DNA from: Metabacillus litoralis
GTDB lineage: Bacteria > Bacillota > Bacilli > Bacillales > Bacillaceae
DNA: 64,000 bases
Direction of reading: 5' to 3'
Assembly: GCF_003667825.1 (NCBI RefSeq)
Contig: NZ_CP033043.1
Span: 1,919,501 to 1,983,500 of the forward strand
Shown: in pieces, positions 43,001-51,097 of the stretch
Layout of the letters: every line of letters begins with the position of its first letter
How positions within the stretch are numbered: position 1 is the first letter of the stretch
Position numbers and translations under genes: made by a program
Notes under the pieces: model-generated
Database searches by the model: none
Seen by the model: only the letters and a program-made list of their open reading frames with translations
Told to the model about the DNA's origin: nothing

Positions 43001-44498
43001 TAATCATTTCGTAAATAAAGGTGAGTAGTTGATCCCTAGTTCTTTCGTTATAAATAAACCCTTTTGCAAATGATTGCGGAAATTGAAAGTGTGGAAGCCA
43101 TTTCATCCATTCCCATTCACCATACTCATCTTCATTAAAGATGAAAATAAAACGAACATCATGGTAGCTATGCTGAAAAGCCAATTGTCCAATTAGTTGA
43201 TGTAGCTCTTTTTTGAGTACAGACCTTTTACCAATTAACCCGATTGCTCCTTCTGAAAGATTGACTGTAATCGGAAGATTCTTTAAGGAACGATAGGTAC
43301 TCTCTAACTTTTGTGACTCTTCTAATAAATCATCTATTTCACGCTTTGACATATCTGTATTATTATTAGTCATGCTAAAACTCGCAGGAACTGTCCCTCT
43401 ACCAAGTCGAAATTGTAAAAAATCATCACTCTCAATTGTTCTCTCCCAAATTCGATCAGAAATATGAGAAGTAAGATATTTCATTCGTTCAAAGCTGGGA
43501 AAGTGAAATTCTAAAACCTTCTGCTGCTTTAGGGCTAATTGCTCTAACTCTTCCCGCTTTGTTACAAGGTATTGCTTGTAAATTCTTCTACGACGCTGTT
43601 CATTTTGTTTATGGCGTTTTCTATCTTTAATGTATTGTGCGGTTGACGTTAGTAAAGTTGTTAGGAACATGACAATCGAAACAACGATAAAAATTCCTCT
43701 TGGAACAAAAATTGTTATGAATGTCATCGCAATGAGCATTGTTAACGGAGGAAGGATAATAAGCCACAAGCCACGACGGCTGTCTTCTACTTCCTGTGAG
43801 GGGAAAGCCAACTGCACTTTATCATCAGGAAGATCATAAATCATTCGAGGTGTCCGTCGATAAATAGGATAACGCTTTTGCATTTCTGATTGAGGCATTT
43901 CTATAATAGGCAAGCTACACTCGAATTTCTCAAGGTACTTTACCTGTATCGTATCCTCAGCGATTAAAGTAATTTGCATGAAATCCCAAAGAATAGTATC
44001 TCCCTTTTTAATAACAGAGCGTTCCTTTTGCTGATGACCATTCACATATAATCTAGTTTTCAATCCTTTTATCTTCCACTCAGTATGTTGTTTATATAGG
44101 GTAAATTCTTCATTATCAGAAAGGGAATTTATCCCCTTCACTAAATCACCAGTTTGTGGAGCAATCGTAAACAGACACTCACCTTTATGACCAATATAAA
44201 ATGTTCTCTCAAAAGCAAATTCCTTCGTTATCATCATTTTTAATGAATGGTCCCCTAGGGAAACCTGTTGTTCTTGATTAAGATTAATATTAATCTCTAA
44301 TTCATTATCTATCTTTATACGAGCAGCATTTTCCTCTACCAATACTAAAATAGTGTCCTCTACCTCTTTTACACTAGATATTGTCAGCGTATCAGTAAGA
44401 CTAGTACCAATCGTAATCGGTTCTTTTCTTCCTTGCTCTACTAAAATAGATTGATAGGTGTTCTGATAAAATATCCAAAGTCGAATCAAGCTATTCAC
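40017..44498 (-). CDS. essC: Type VII secretion FtsK/SpoIIIE-type ATPase EssC (YukBA-like)
   Basis: 1493 residues. The N-terminal 200 residues are FHA-like cytoplasmic domains, followed by two membrane segments (LWLIILPPLTMLIAMTFITI and GIFIVVSIVMFLTTLLTS). Three P-loop domains follow: GTTGSGKSE near residue 680 with Walker B LFIISDEFAEL, GSSGYGKTQT near 1010 with LLFITIDNFDV, and GQSQKGKTN near 1293 with IYLFIDGYAR. Only the first has the full acidic pair, as in other EssC proteins. It is the motor of the secretion system and binds EsxA and LXG substrates. It is a single intact fusion of what is split in some genomes. Confidence 0.93.
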   Translation of the reverse strand: MNSLIRLWIFYQNTYQSILVEQGRKEPITIGTSLTDTLTISSVKEVEDTILVLVEENAARIKIDNELEININLNQEQQVSLGDHSLKMMITKEFAFERTFYIGHKGECLFTIAPQTGDLVKGINSLSDNEEFTLYKQHTEWKIKGLKTRLYVNGHQQKERSVIKKGDTILWDFMQITLIAEDTIQVKYLEKFECSLPIIEMPQSEMQKRYPIYRRTPRMIYDLPDDKVQLAFPSQEVEDSRRGLWLIILPPLTMLIAMTFITIFVPRGIFIVVSIVMFLTTLLTSTAQYIKDRKRHKQNEQRRRRIYKQYLVTKREELEQLALKQQKVLEFHFPSFERMKYLTSHISDRIWERTIESDDFLQFRLGRGTVPASFSMTNNNTDMSKREIDDLLEESQKLESTYRSLKNLPITVNLSEGAIGLIGKRSVLKKELHQLIGQLAFQHSYHDVRFIFIFNEDEYGEWEWMKWLPHFQFPQSFAKGFIYNERTRDQLLTFIYEMIRERDLAEDKEKLKFLPHLIFFITDQQLISEHVIMQYLEGEYSHLGISVVFVAEVKESFSDNIHTLVRYINDEEGDILIQQKKAVQISFRLDEHTQKNNEAFARMLRTLDHQVGMTNSIPDSVSFLEMLQVKDIEDLPISQNWLTMESAKSLAVPVGLKGKNDLVDLNLHEKAHGPHGLLAGTTGSGKSEFLQTYILSLAVHFHPHEVSFLLIDYKGGGMAQPFKGIPHLLGTITNIEGSKNFSMRALASIKSELKRRQRLFDEYQVTHINQYTRMYKEGKTTDPLPHLFIISDEFAELKSEEPEFIQELVSAARIGRSLGVHLILATQKPGGVINDQILSNARFRVALKVQNVEDSREILKNGDAAGITITGRGYLQVGNNEVYELFQSAWSGAPYQEDTTISEDEVAIVTDLGLIPLSDLATEQNVINTVKTEIELIVDKIESTQKKLGIKKLRSPWLEPLANRLYKYSNHHAKEKSPRVLVAMTDEPDKQIQSPYYYELIEDGNIGLIGSSGYGKTQTLITLLMGMAHEYSPEEIHYFLLDFGNGGLLPLKQLPHTAEYFIMDEDRKLEKLVGRLREEMANRKVLFQELEVSSIKMYNHLSEKKLPLLFITIDNFDVVKEEMLDFETTVQQIARDGQSLGIYIILSATRLNSIRQSLLNTLRTKIVHYLIDHNEAFSIVGRVPFIPEPIPGRVLIKKDETYLSQVYLSNEGKDDYEQLRLLKEEVQHLQDKYSDLDEPVGIPMLPTELNYKQFVTYLKNSQTGVTPIGLNEETVQPVCVDFKQHKHCVIVGQSQKGKTNIVKVLLHNTIDQGVQQLAIFDSIDQGLIDYRDKEQVVYLTTNDSIKNWLDSLDDILHERAREQQLMLEQGINTVQYESIYLFIDGYARFLQTIDKKTQDQLVRYMTSFGHLGFHIVVAGSNNDLSRGFEPLTAEVKQIQQGIVLMKKTDQTLFNLPYVRKETEIQPGFGYYVSNGKDTKIQIPLMLTERKVHT

Positions 44499-44528
44499 CT
44501 CTATTGCTTCGTTGTTGGTTGAGCCTGT

Positions 44529-45884
44529 TTAGTTGGACTCGGGTGTCTTCTTCTCTGTTTTTTCCTCTTGCCCTGTTACCTCGTTTTGGACATTGCTCTG
44601 TTCTGTTTGCGATTCCTCCGTCTTTTCTTGAGCTGTATCCGTTTGTACATTATTTTGAGTCGATGTTTCAGCATTTTGTTCAGTCTCTGCATTAGACTGC
44701 ACGTCTGCTTCGTCTTGTTGATTGTTCTCTTCTTCAATCTCTTTCATAAAAGCATCCAATTCTTGTTCTATTTCTGAGATTTTCTGTTGTCGTTCTTCAT
44801 TTTCTATTTCTTCATCTGCCTTTATTTGTTCTCGATATTTTATTAAACCGTAAATGATAATATCGCGATCTTCCAGAAATCTAGCAGCATCTAACGCCTT
44901 GTCAGCCTCTCCTCTGCCTATATGAATCCAATACTTGTAATAAAGTGGATCCGATTGCAGTGTTACGGTATTTTCTACGTAGTCTTTTTGTTCTTCCGTT
45001 AATGACTCATTCACAATGTATGATATCGCTAGTTCAAACTGTGCAACATTAGGTAATTGGTCAATTTCATAAGATTCTAATGTGGTCACGACTTGACTAT
45101 AACGTTTATTTAAATAATGCTCCTGTGCTTCAATTACATTGGACTGTCTAGGATGCAGAAAAAATAAAGAATAAATCAAATAAATAAGAACTGGAACAAA
45201 ACAAACACAAACAGTCCAAAATACAGATCGACTCCACTTCCATTTCCTTTTACTGATACGGATCAGTGTAGATTCTTTTTCTTTTAACTTCTTCCTATGG
45301 GATTGAATGACTTTTAGTAAATGATCATAATCAGTTGCTTGAAGAATCGATTGCGCAAGTTTAGACAAATTTAATGTCTTATAATAGTGAAAGTATTCCT
45401 CAAAGGAATAGTCGTTATCGAGTAAAGCAGCTACAGTTGCCTTAGTTTCTAACAATTGGACCTCTTGATTTTTTTCATAAGGTGGGATACTTTCCATAAC
45501 TCCATAGTGTAGAAAATACGGTGCTAAACCTTGGTCAAACACTAAATTATCAGGACAAACAACTAAATGTGTTCGAAGCAAATCATGTTCCTTCACTTTA
45601 CCTACTAACTGATAGGCAGTTACCGTTCGATCTCTCTCTTCTAGCTTAAGGAAAGAGCTTATACTTAAATAAGAATCGGGCAAACGATAATCAATTACTA
45701 CTTGATCATCCGTCATGGTTACTTTCTTGTTAAACTGCTTTTCTATCTGTTCAAGGAAGGATATCTCCTCTAGCGAATCTAGTTTTATTTTTTCTTTCTG
45801 AAAAGAAAAGGTAACGATATTTTTTTCTTTCTTTATCGTTGCTTCTAGTTTTTCTTCAATGTAAGAAAGCTCATTTTCAGCCAT
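44529..45884 (-). CDS. essB: Type VII secretion protein EssB (YukC-like)
   Basis: 451 residues. The N-terminal half is a pseudokinase-like cytoplasmic domain (YLSISSFLKLEERDRTVTAY, HLVVCPDNLVFDQGLAPYFL), one membrane segment lies at about residues 217-238 (WTVCVCFVPVLIYLIYSLFF), then a TPR-like helical outer domain (RYSQVVTTLESYEIDQLPNV). The last 90 residues are low-complexity Glu, Gln, Asn and Thr. This is the EssB/YukC architecture. GGAG lies 11 bases before the ATG. Confidence 0.9.
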   Translation of the reverse strand: MAENELSYIEEKLEATIKKEKNIVTFSFQKEKIKLDSLEEISFLEQIEKQFNKKVTMTDDQVVIDYRLPDSYLSISSFLKLEERDRTVTAYQLVGKVKEHDLLRTHLVVCPDNLVFDQGLAPYFLHYGVMESIPPYEKNQEVQLLETKATVAALLDNDYSFEEYFHYYKTLNLSKLAQSILQATDYDHLLKVIQSHRKKLKEKESTLIRISKRKWKWSRSVFWTVCVCFVPVLIYLIYSLFFLHPRQSNVIEAQEHYLNKRYSQVVTTLESYEIDQLPNVAQFELAISYIVNESLTEEQKDYVENTVTLQSDPLYYKYWIHIGRGEADKALDAARFLEDRDIIIYGLIKYREQIKADEEIENEERQQKISEIEQELDAFMKEIEEENNQQDEADVQSNAETEQNAETSTQNNVQTDTAQEKTEESQTEQSNVQNEVTGQEEKTEKKTPESN

Positions 45885-45928
45885 GACTTCAAAATCTCCT
45901 TTACCACGCTTGGTTCATTTGCTTTTAA

Positions 45929-46168
45929 CTATAAAACTTCAATCCTATCTCCTGTCATAATCCCAACATCAACCAACCGATGATGACCTGGAATGATGTT
46001 ATTTTTATTCACAACTCGTACCCATGTTCCTTCACGTATATTTATATCTAATTGCTTTTGTTTCCAAGCAATATCAACTAGTTTTTTAACAGTATGGTAA
46101 TCCGATAAACGTAAATCTAATTTATCATCGATATAATTGCATAAATCTACAGTAACCTCTATGTACAC
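45929..46168 (-). CDS. yukD: Ubiquitin-like type VII secretion protein EsaB/YukD
   Basis: 79 residues, identical in length to B. subtilis YukD. The ubiquitin-like fold is reflected in LRLSDYHTVKKLVDIAWKQK, REGTWVRVVNKNNIIPGHHR and VDVGIMTGDRIEVL. It lacks a C-terminal Gly-Gly and is not conjugated. The GTG start (MYIEVTVDL) has GAGGTGG upstream; an earlier in-frame GTG lies inside that site. It follows esxA across a strong hairpin. Confidence 0.9.
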   Translation of the reverse strand: MYIEVTVDLCNYIDDKLDLRLSDYHTVKKLVDIAWKQKQLDINIREGTWVRVVNKNNIIPGHHRLVDVGIMTGDRIEVL

Positions 46169-46187
46169 ACATACCACCTCATAATGA

Positions 46188-46214
46188 GGGAGCGCCTATT
46201 AGATAAGCGCTCCC
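46188..46214 (-). other. Intercistronic hairpin between esxA and yukD
   Basis: GGGAGCGC and GCGCTCCC form a perfect GC-rich eight-base stem around an 11-base loop, eight bases upstream of the yukD ribosome site on the minus strand. There is no T run. It is placed to stabilise the esxA message or to reduce downstream reading, giving more EsxA than membrane parts. Confidence 0.7.
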
Positions 46215-46245
46215 TATGGTTATGTTATCTATAAACTCGTTTGTC

Positions 46246-46539
46246 TTATCTACGGATTTGACTAGCAATATCTGCATCTGCATCTCGAAGTGCTTGAGCA
46301 GTGCTTTTAAGTTGAAGGTTAATACTATCTAATAATTCCTGCATATCTACAAATGATGGGCGAAGCATAACATATTGATCTTGGAATGCCCTTGAAGATT
46401 CCCCTTCCCACATCCCTACTAATCTTTCAATCATTTTGTCTAGACGAACGATCTGATCCTGTACTTCTACTCCTTCTTTTCCATAGAGATCTGCGACTTG
46501 TTCTAGCTCTTCTGGTGTTACGCGAATTGTACCTGACAT
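46246..46539 (-). CDS. esxA: WXG100 secreted protein EsxA/YukE
   Basis: 97 residues, as B. subtilis YukE. The WXG turn is VGMWEGESSRAFQDQY, in the middle of a helical hairpin (RVTPEELEQVADLYGKEGVE; MQELLDSINLQLKSTAQALR), and the end DADADIASQI carries the secretion-signal type spacing. It is secreted as a dimer and needed for the system. It is the first gene of the operon, with AAAGGAGAGG before the ATG. Confidence 0.95.
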   Translation of the reverse strand: MSGTIRVTPEELEQVADLYGKEGVEVQDQIVRLDKMIERLVGMWEGESSRAFQDQYVMLRPSFVDMQELLDSINLQLKSTAQALRDADADIASQIRR

Positions 46540-46569
46540 TGTAACCTCTCCTTTTAATGAATTTTATTT

Positions 46570-46585
46570 CACTTATGTATAAGTG
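46570..46585. promoter_or_regulatory. Palindrome in the esxA leader
   Basis: CACTTAT-GT-ATAAGTG is a perfect seven-plus-seven inverted repeat 30 bases upstream of the esxA start. It could be an operator or a small RNA stem. The regulator is not known from the sequence. Confidence 0.4.
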
Positions 46586-46684
46586 ATTTGAAATGGATGT
46601 CTATGTCGTCTATAGATAACCAATTCACTATATATCAATACCATATTATTGAGTCATAATATAGATATTTTTGTATTTTTTAAC

Positions 46685-46713
46685 ATTAAATGGTAGTATA
46701 TTCCTCATTTCAA
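46685..46713 (-). promoter_or_regulatory. Candidate sigma-A promoter of the type VII operon
   Basis: On the minus strand TTGAAA (46708-46713), a 17-base spacer and TTTAAT (46685-46690) give a plausible promoter about 145 bases before esxA. CCATTTA beside it resembles a DegU half-site; DegU controls the B. subtilis yuk operon. The 337-base gap upstream of esxA holds this, the palindrome at 46570 and a terminator at 46837. Confidence 0.4.
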
Positions 46714-46836
46714 ATTCATCATAAGGTTAAAATACCTATAAATAAATATGAGACAGAAAGGTATTTAGTACTATTCCTTTTTTTGGTAATATTGCATTAA
46801 TATGTATGTTAATTAACGTTTTGTCTTGTAAAATAT

Positions 46837-46873
46837 TAAAAGGCAAACTATTAAAAAATAGTTTGCCTTTTTA
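46837..46873 (-). terminator. Terminator of the M20 peptidase gene
   Basis: AAAGGCAAACTATT and AATAGTTTGCCTTT form a 14-base stem with a short A-rich loop right after the peptidase stop. T runs are present on both sides, so it may be bidirectional. Confidence 0.9.
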
Positions 46874-46876
46874 TTC

Positions 46877-48013
46877 CTAATCTTGAGAAAGTCTCTTAAT
46901 AATCGTTGCCAACAGAAGTGTTCTTTCTACTAAGCTCGGAATTTCCAAGTATTCTTTATCACTATGAGCATTTCCACCAACAGGGCCTAATCCGTCTATC
47001 GTTGCAACCCCAAGTGAAGAGGTATAGGATGCGTCAGAACCACCGCCTGTTGCTGTATCTTCTATTTCGATCCCGATTTCATCTCCAACATCTTGAATAA
47101 TTCGAAGCAACGCTCTTGTTTTTTTATTTTTCTCCATAGGTGGTCGATTCATTTCACCTTCTAGAACTATTTTCGTTCCAGACACCTCAGTAGTTGAACA
47201 AATTTCTTCAAGTCGTTCTTCAATGATTTCAACCTGCTCCATTTCTTTCATTCGCACATCAATTTGAGCTTCGGCATGATCAGAAATTGTGTTAGCACTT
47301 GAGCCACCTTCAATTAAACCTACATTAACACTAATGCCATTTTCATGATCTGAAAGTTCATGTAGTTGAATAATTTTATGTGCCAGCTCTTCAATTGCAC
47401 TTCGCCCTTTTTCAGGCTCAATCCCCGAATGTGCCGCTTTTCCTTCAACAATAAGTGTGTAATTACCTTTCCCTCTGCGCGCTGTAACCAATGAGCCATC
47501 CTTTCGCGCAGGTTCCATGACGAGAGCATATCTCATACCTTTTGCTTCACTTTCAATGAGAGATCGTGATGTTGGTGAACCAATTTCTTCATCGCTATTA
47601 AGGATAATTTTAATCTTTTTATAGCCTTCATGTCCTTCGTTTAGTAATGCTTTTATAGCGTATAAAACAGCCGCTTGACTAGATTTCATATCAATAACAC
47701 CCGGTCCATATGCTCGATTGCCTTCAATTTTAAAAGGTCTTTCTAATGCAGTTCCTTTCGGAAAAACTGTATCCATATGAGCTATAATAACGATGTTAGG
47801 ATTTTTTGCTTCTTTATGCTGAATAACCAAATGATTTCCGTAACTTTCTTGTGGAATAACTTTAACATGAAAACCTAGTGCGGTGTAGTTATCCTGTAGT
47901 ATGTGTCCAATTTGGTCGACACCTTCTTTATCATGTGAGCCGCTATCTATGTTTACTAGTTTTTCAATAAAAGTCAGCATTTCATTTTGTTGCTGATATA
48001 TAAATGATTCCAT
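46877..48013 (-). CDS. M20 family metallopeptidase (carboxypeptidase G2-like)
   Basis: 378 residues. Metal-binding and catalytic elements of M20 enzymes are VIIAHMDTVFPKG, AYGPGVIDMKSSQAAVLYAI, LNSDEEIGSPTSRSLIESEA and the final GGGSDASYTSSLGVATIDGL, HSDKEYLEIPSL. The dimerisation domain lies between (KAAHSGIEPEKGRSAIEELA). It probably removes a C-terminal amino acid or splits an acyl-amino acid in the cytoplasm; the substrate is unknown. AAGGAAACGG lies before the ATG. It is monocistronic. Confidence 0.88.
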   Translation of the reverse strand: MESFIYQQQNEMLTFIEKLVNIDSGSHDKEGVDQIGHILQDNYTALGFHVKVIPQESYGNHLVIQHKEAKNPNIVIIAHMDTVFPKGTALERPFKIEGNRAYGPGVIDMKSSQAAVLYAIKALLNEGHEGYKKIKIILNSDEEIGSPTSRSLIESEAKGMRYALVMEPARKDGSLVTARRGKGNYTLIVEGKAAHSGIEPEKGRSAIEELAHKIIQLHELSDHENGISVNVGLIEGGSSANTISDHAEAQIDVRMKEMEQVEIIEERLEEICSTTEVSGTKIVLEGEMNRPPMEKNKKTRALLRIIQDVGDEIGIEIEDTATGGGSDASYTSSLGVATIDGLGPVGGNAHSDKEYLEIPSLVERTLLLATIIKRLSQD

Positions 48014-48099
48014 GGAGCCGTTTCCTTCTTTCCTCTACCTGTTAATATCCAGTTAAAAAGATTTTACCAGAATAAAGGCAGAAAGGTAAGTAGTGTTTC

Positions 48100-49017
48100 C
48101 TAGGATGATATGAGAAGATTTGCTAAAATCCAAAGCAGGACAAAGCTTAAGATGATCGTTATATTAGATAAAGTTCCTACAAATTTTTGATCATACTCAA
48201 ATTCGACAGAATAAGGTAACACTGAAACAGATGTTGGTAACAAGAACCCCATTAATAAAGTATATTTAAACATATCATCAAATGGGAGCAGAAAATAACA
48301 AGAAATCCCTATTAATAAACCAATCCCATATCTTACCCCTAGAAATTGCACCATTAGTTTTATATAGCTTTTATCAAATGTAAAATTCAGATAAATTCCT
48401 AGCAATAATAAAGATAAAGGCATATTTGCTGCAGAAATAATATCAGCAACATTTAATATGGTTGAAGGAATTTGTAACCCAATTAAATTAACGATCACTA
48501 CGATAATATAGGTCATAAGAGGGATCGATTTTGATAACTTAATAATCACTGTTTTAGGATCCAGCTTTACATCTTCTTTTGAATAAAAACTCCCAATTAA
48601 ATAGCTTAAGCCAAAAACAATAAATGCATTTCCAACATCAAACATCCCAAAATAGGTAAGTCCTTCTTTCCCAAAAATAACTTCTACTAATGGATAAGCA
48701 AAAAGACCAATATTAAAGCCCGGTACCATCATCCCAAGCATACCCTTTATGTTTCTTTGTTTTTTCCTAAATAAAAAAAGGGCAAAAAAACCGATGCAGA
48801 TCCCGTAGAGAAAGCCTATTAAGATTAGTAAAAACAACGATGTTTCTATTTTAATATCATGAAAAGTCACGATGATTAAAGTTGGTAGAGTGATATTAAA
48901 AATAATTCTTGATAATCCCTCACCGTCTTTTTCCTTAATAATGCCCCGTGTTTTCAAAAAATAACCTAAGGCAATAATGACGACGCAATACAAAAACTGC
49001 AAATTAAAACTACCCAA
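48100..49017 (-). CDS. AEC family transporter
   Basis: 305 residues and about ten membrane segments. Family marks are IIFNITLPTLIIVTFHDIKI at the first half, MMVPGFNIGLFAYPLVEVIF, and the repeat-like second half with ISAANMPLSLLLLGIYLNFT and PTSVSVLPYSVEFEYDQKF. Auxin-efflux-carrier-type proteins export or exchange small organic acids such as malate. A TTG start follows AAGGAG by about ten bases. The substrate is unknown. Confidence 0.85.
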   Translation of the reverse strand: MGSFNLQFLYCVVIIALGYFLKTRGIIKEKDGEGLSRIIFNITLPTLIIVTFHDIKIETSLFLLILIGFLYGICIGFFALFLFRKKQRNIKGMLGMMVPGFNIGLFAYPLVEVIFGKEGLTYFGMFDVGNAFIVFGLSYLIGSFYSKEDVKLDPKTVIIKLSKSIPLMTYIIVVIVNLIGLQIPSTILNVADIISAANMPLSLLLLGIYLNFTFDKSYIKLMVQFLGVRYGIGLLIGISCYFLLPFDDMFKYTLLMGFLLPTSVSVLPYSVEFEYDQKFVGTLSNITIILSFVLLWILANLLISS

Positions 49018-49197
49018 AATGACAAGACTCCTTACATGTATTAAATTCCTTTAGTTGACTACTGTATACAATATTGCTCATTTTACCTGACATCTAGCAC
49101 ATTATCAATCTAATCAACTCAATCCTACCATTCTATTTCATTATTCATAATTTTATGATAAATTAAGTAGGACTACTTTGAGAGGATGTTGCAGGAA

Positions 49198-49512
49198 ATG
49201 ACAAAATTTGAAAACATTACGATAGAAAAGAAGGCAAATGTTTATTTTGAGGGTAAGGTGACAAGTCGTACCATCTTATTTGAAGACGGAACGAAAAAAA
49301 CTCTTGGTGTCATGCAGCCAGGTGAGTATGAATTTTCTACTAGCTTCAAAGAAGAGATGGATATCACAGCAGGTCATTTAGAGTATAAATTACAAGGTGA
49401 AGATTGGAAAACAATTGACGGTCAAGGTGTTTTTTATGTACCGGCAAATGAAACATTTCAAGTAAAAGCGAACTCTGTTGTTGATTATTGTTGTTCATAC
49501 ATAAGTGAATAA
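49198..49512 (+). CDS. ppnP: Pyrimidine/purine nucleoside phosphorylase PpnP (YaiE family)
   Basis: 104 residues, a single cupin. The pattern NVYFEGKVTSRTILFEDGTK, TLGVMQPGEYEFSTSFKEEM, ITAGHLEYKLQGEDWKTID and VFYVPANETFQVKANSVVDY matches PpnP/DUF1255, which cleaves many nucleosides with phosphate. The start is taken at MTKFENI, the family N-terminus; an ATG four codons earlier overlaps the GAGAGG site. It lies on the plus strand with its own terminator. Confidence 0.88.
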   Translation: MTKFENITIEKKANVYFEGKVTSRTILFEDGTKKTLGVMQPGEYEFSTSFKEEMDITAGHLEYKLQGEDWKTIDGQGVFYVPANETFQVKANSVVDYCCSYISE

Positions 49513-49517
49513 ACATT

Positions 49518-49546
49518 AAAAGTCGTCCCTAACAGGACGACTTTTA
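49518..49546 (+). terminator. Terminator of ppnP
   Basis: AAAAGTCGTCC and GGACGACTTTT form an 11-base stem with a six-base loop six bases after the stop codon. Confidence 0.92.
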
Positions 49547-49577
49547 TCTTACTTTAGTTTATCTTCTTGCTTCCACT

Positions 49578-50150
49578 TTATAATGTTTTTTCAACTTCTA
49601 CTAGCAATTGAAAAATAAATTGATAAAGAGATCCAATTACTTCACCAATAGTCATCGTTTCTTCAAAACCCTTTAACACATCAAGCGTAATATTTAAGTC
49701 CCATAATCCGTCTTGTTGATTAAACATTAAATTATATTTCTTTTCTCCTTCTAGTAACTCACGGTCTAGAAAGGACTTAATTGTTTTTTCTTGATTCTTT
49801 TTGAGCTTTAATCCAAGCATAGCCTCATATGTTCCAAAAACATCGTCAACCTCTAATGAAACTGCATCAATTGCTATGATGTGAAACCATTTTGATTCAA
49901 CATAAAGAAATTCAGCTTTCTGTTTTTTAAAATATGATATAGATTCAGATAAGAAAGAATCTGATTCTGTTTCAATCAATTCATCTGTTTCTTTATTACT
50001 TCGCTCAATATAAGCACCCAAAAACCTATTTTCTATATTCTCATTACTACCATTTTCATGAAAAGAAATATCATTTTCTTTCATATACTCTTTTTCTACT
50101 AGATATAATGGCATTTCTTTATCTAATTGCTGAATCTGATTCTTTAACAA
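49578..50150 (-). CDS. Conserved hypothetical protein (190 aa)
   Basis: 190 residues. It begins LKNQIQQLDKEMPLYLVEKE, has NRFLGAYIERSNKETDELIE, a motif FLYVESKWFHIIAIDAVSLE, GTYEAMLGLKLKKNQEKTIK and a final GEVIGSLYQFIFQLLVEVEK. Proteins of this length and style occur in other bacilli, sometimes carrying a doubtful aminotransferase label; no PLP motif is visible here. It is probably soluble. TTG start with GGAGG seven bases upstream. Confidence 0.7.
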   Translation of the reverse strand: MLKNQIQQLDKEMPLYLVEKEYMKENDISFHENGSNENIENRFLGAYIERSNKETDELIETESDSFLSESISYFKKQKAEFLYVESKWFHIIAIDAVSLEVDDVFGTYEAMLGLKLKKNQEKTIKSFLDRELLEGEKKYNLMFNQQDGLWDLNITLDVLKGFEETMTIGEVIGSLYQFIFQLLVEVEKTL

Positions 50151-50209
50151 TATATATCCTCCATTCTTTCCAATACTCTCTATTTACAAGTATAACCTTT
50201 TATTTCAAT

Positions 50210-50965
50210 TTATAAATCCATTTCAATAAGAACCGGACAGTGGTCACTACCCAAAATATCACAATGGATTTGAGAATCTACTAGACGATTTGTTAATGCT
50301 TTTGACACAATAAAGTAATCAATACGCCAACCAATATTCCGTTCACGTACTCTACTCATATAAGACCACCAAGAATAAACATCTTTTCGTTCCGGATACA
50401 AGTAACGGAAACTATCAACAAATCCTTCATTCAGTAGTAAAGACATTTTTTCGCGCTCTTCATCTGTAAAGCCTGAGTTTCCTTTATTTGATTTAGGATT
50501 TTTTAAATCTATTTCCTGGTGTGCTACGTTTAAATCTCCACATAAAATAACAGGCTTGTTTTTCTCCAAGGTTGTTATATATTCACGAATGTCTTCTTCC
50601 CATTGAAGTCTCTCATCAAGCCTTGCTAAATCTCTTTTTGAATTAGGTGTGTACATCGTAATGAGAAGGTATTGTTCAAATTCTAACGTTATAATTCGAC
50701 CTTCTGGTTCTTCGTTCAAATCACCAACACCGTACGAAACAGACAATGGCTTTTGTTTCGTAAAAACGGCAGTACCTGAATATCCTTTCCTTTTGGCGAA
50801 GTTCCAATATTGGTGATAACCTTCAAGCTCTAAAGAAAGCTGTCCTTCTTGCATTTTTGTTTCCTGAATACAAAATATATCGGCGTTAACTTCATTAAAG
50901 TAGTCTAAAAATCCTTTTTTTACACAAGCTCTTATTCCATTTACATTCCATGATACTAATTTCAT
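50210..50965 (-). CDS. exoA: Exodeoxyribonuclease III / AP endonuclease
   Basis: 251 residues, one fewer than B. subtilis ExoA. The endonuclease/exonuclease/phosphatase fold shows KLVSWNVNGIRACVKKG, DIFCIQETKMQEGQL (metal Glu), YSGTAVFTKQKPLS, VILCGDLNVAHQEIDLKNP, and the final LGSDHCPVLIEMDL (catalytic Asp-His). It cuts DNA at abasic sites and trims 3-prime ends in base excision repair. It is alone, with a weak ribosome site (GGGAGAAAATAG). Confidence 0.95.
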   Translation of the reverse strand: MKLVSWNVNGIRACVKKGFLDYFNEVNADIFCIQETKMQEGQLSLELEGYHQYWNFAKRKGYSGTAVFTKQKPLSVSYGVGDLNEEPEGRIITLEFEQYLLITMYTPNSKRDLARLDERLQWEEDIREYITTLEKNKPVILCGDLNVAHQEIDLKNPKSNKGNSGFTDEEREKMSLLLNEGFVDSFRYLYPERKDVYSWWSYMSRVRERNIGWRIDYFIVSKALTNRLVDSQIHCDILGSDHCPVLIEMDL

Positions 50966-51059
50966 CTATTTTCTCCCTGATTCTAAAATTGACTGTTGAA
51001 CTTATATACTAAACGATTTCACTAAAATACTAAACACATATGTTCTCTAGATAATAAAA

Positions 51060-51093
51060 TAAGCGGTAAAAGCTTTTGGCTTTTAACCGCTTA
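51060..51093 (-). terminator. Terminator of the cysteine dioxygenase gene
   Basis: AAGCGGT(A)AAAGC pairs with GCTTTT(A)ACCGCTT around a small TTTTG loop, followed on the minus strand by ATTTTATT. Confidence 0.88.
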
Positions 51094-51097
51094 TTAG

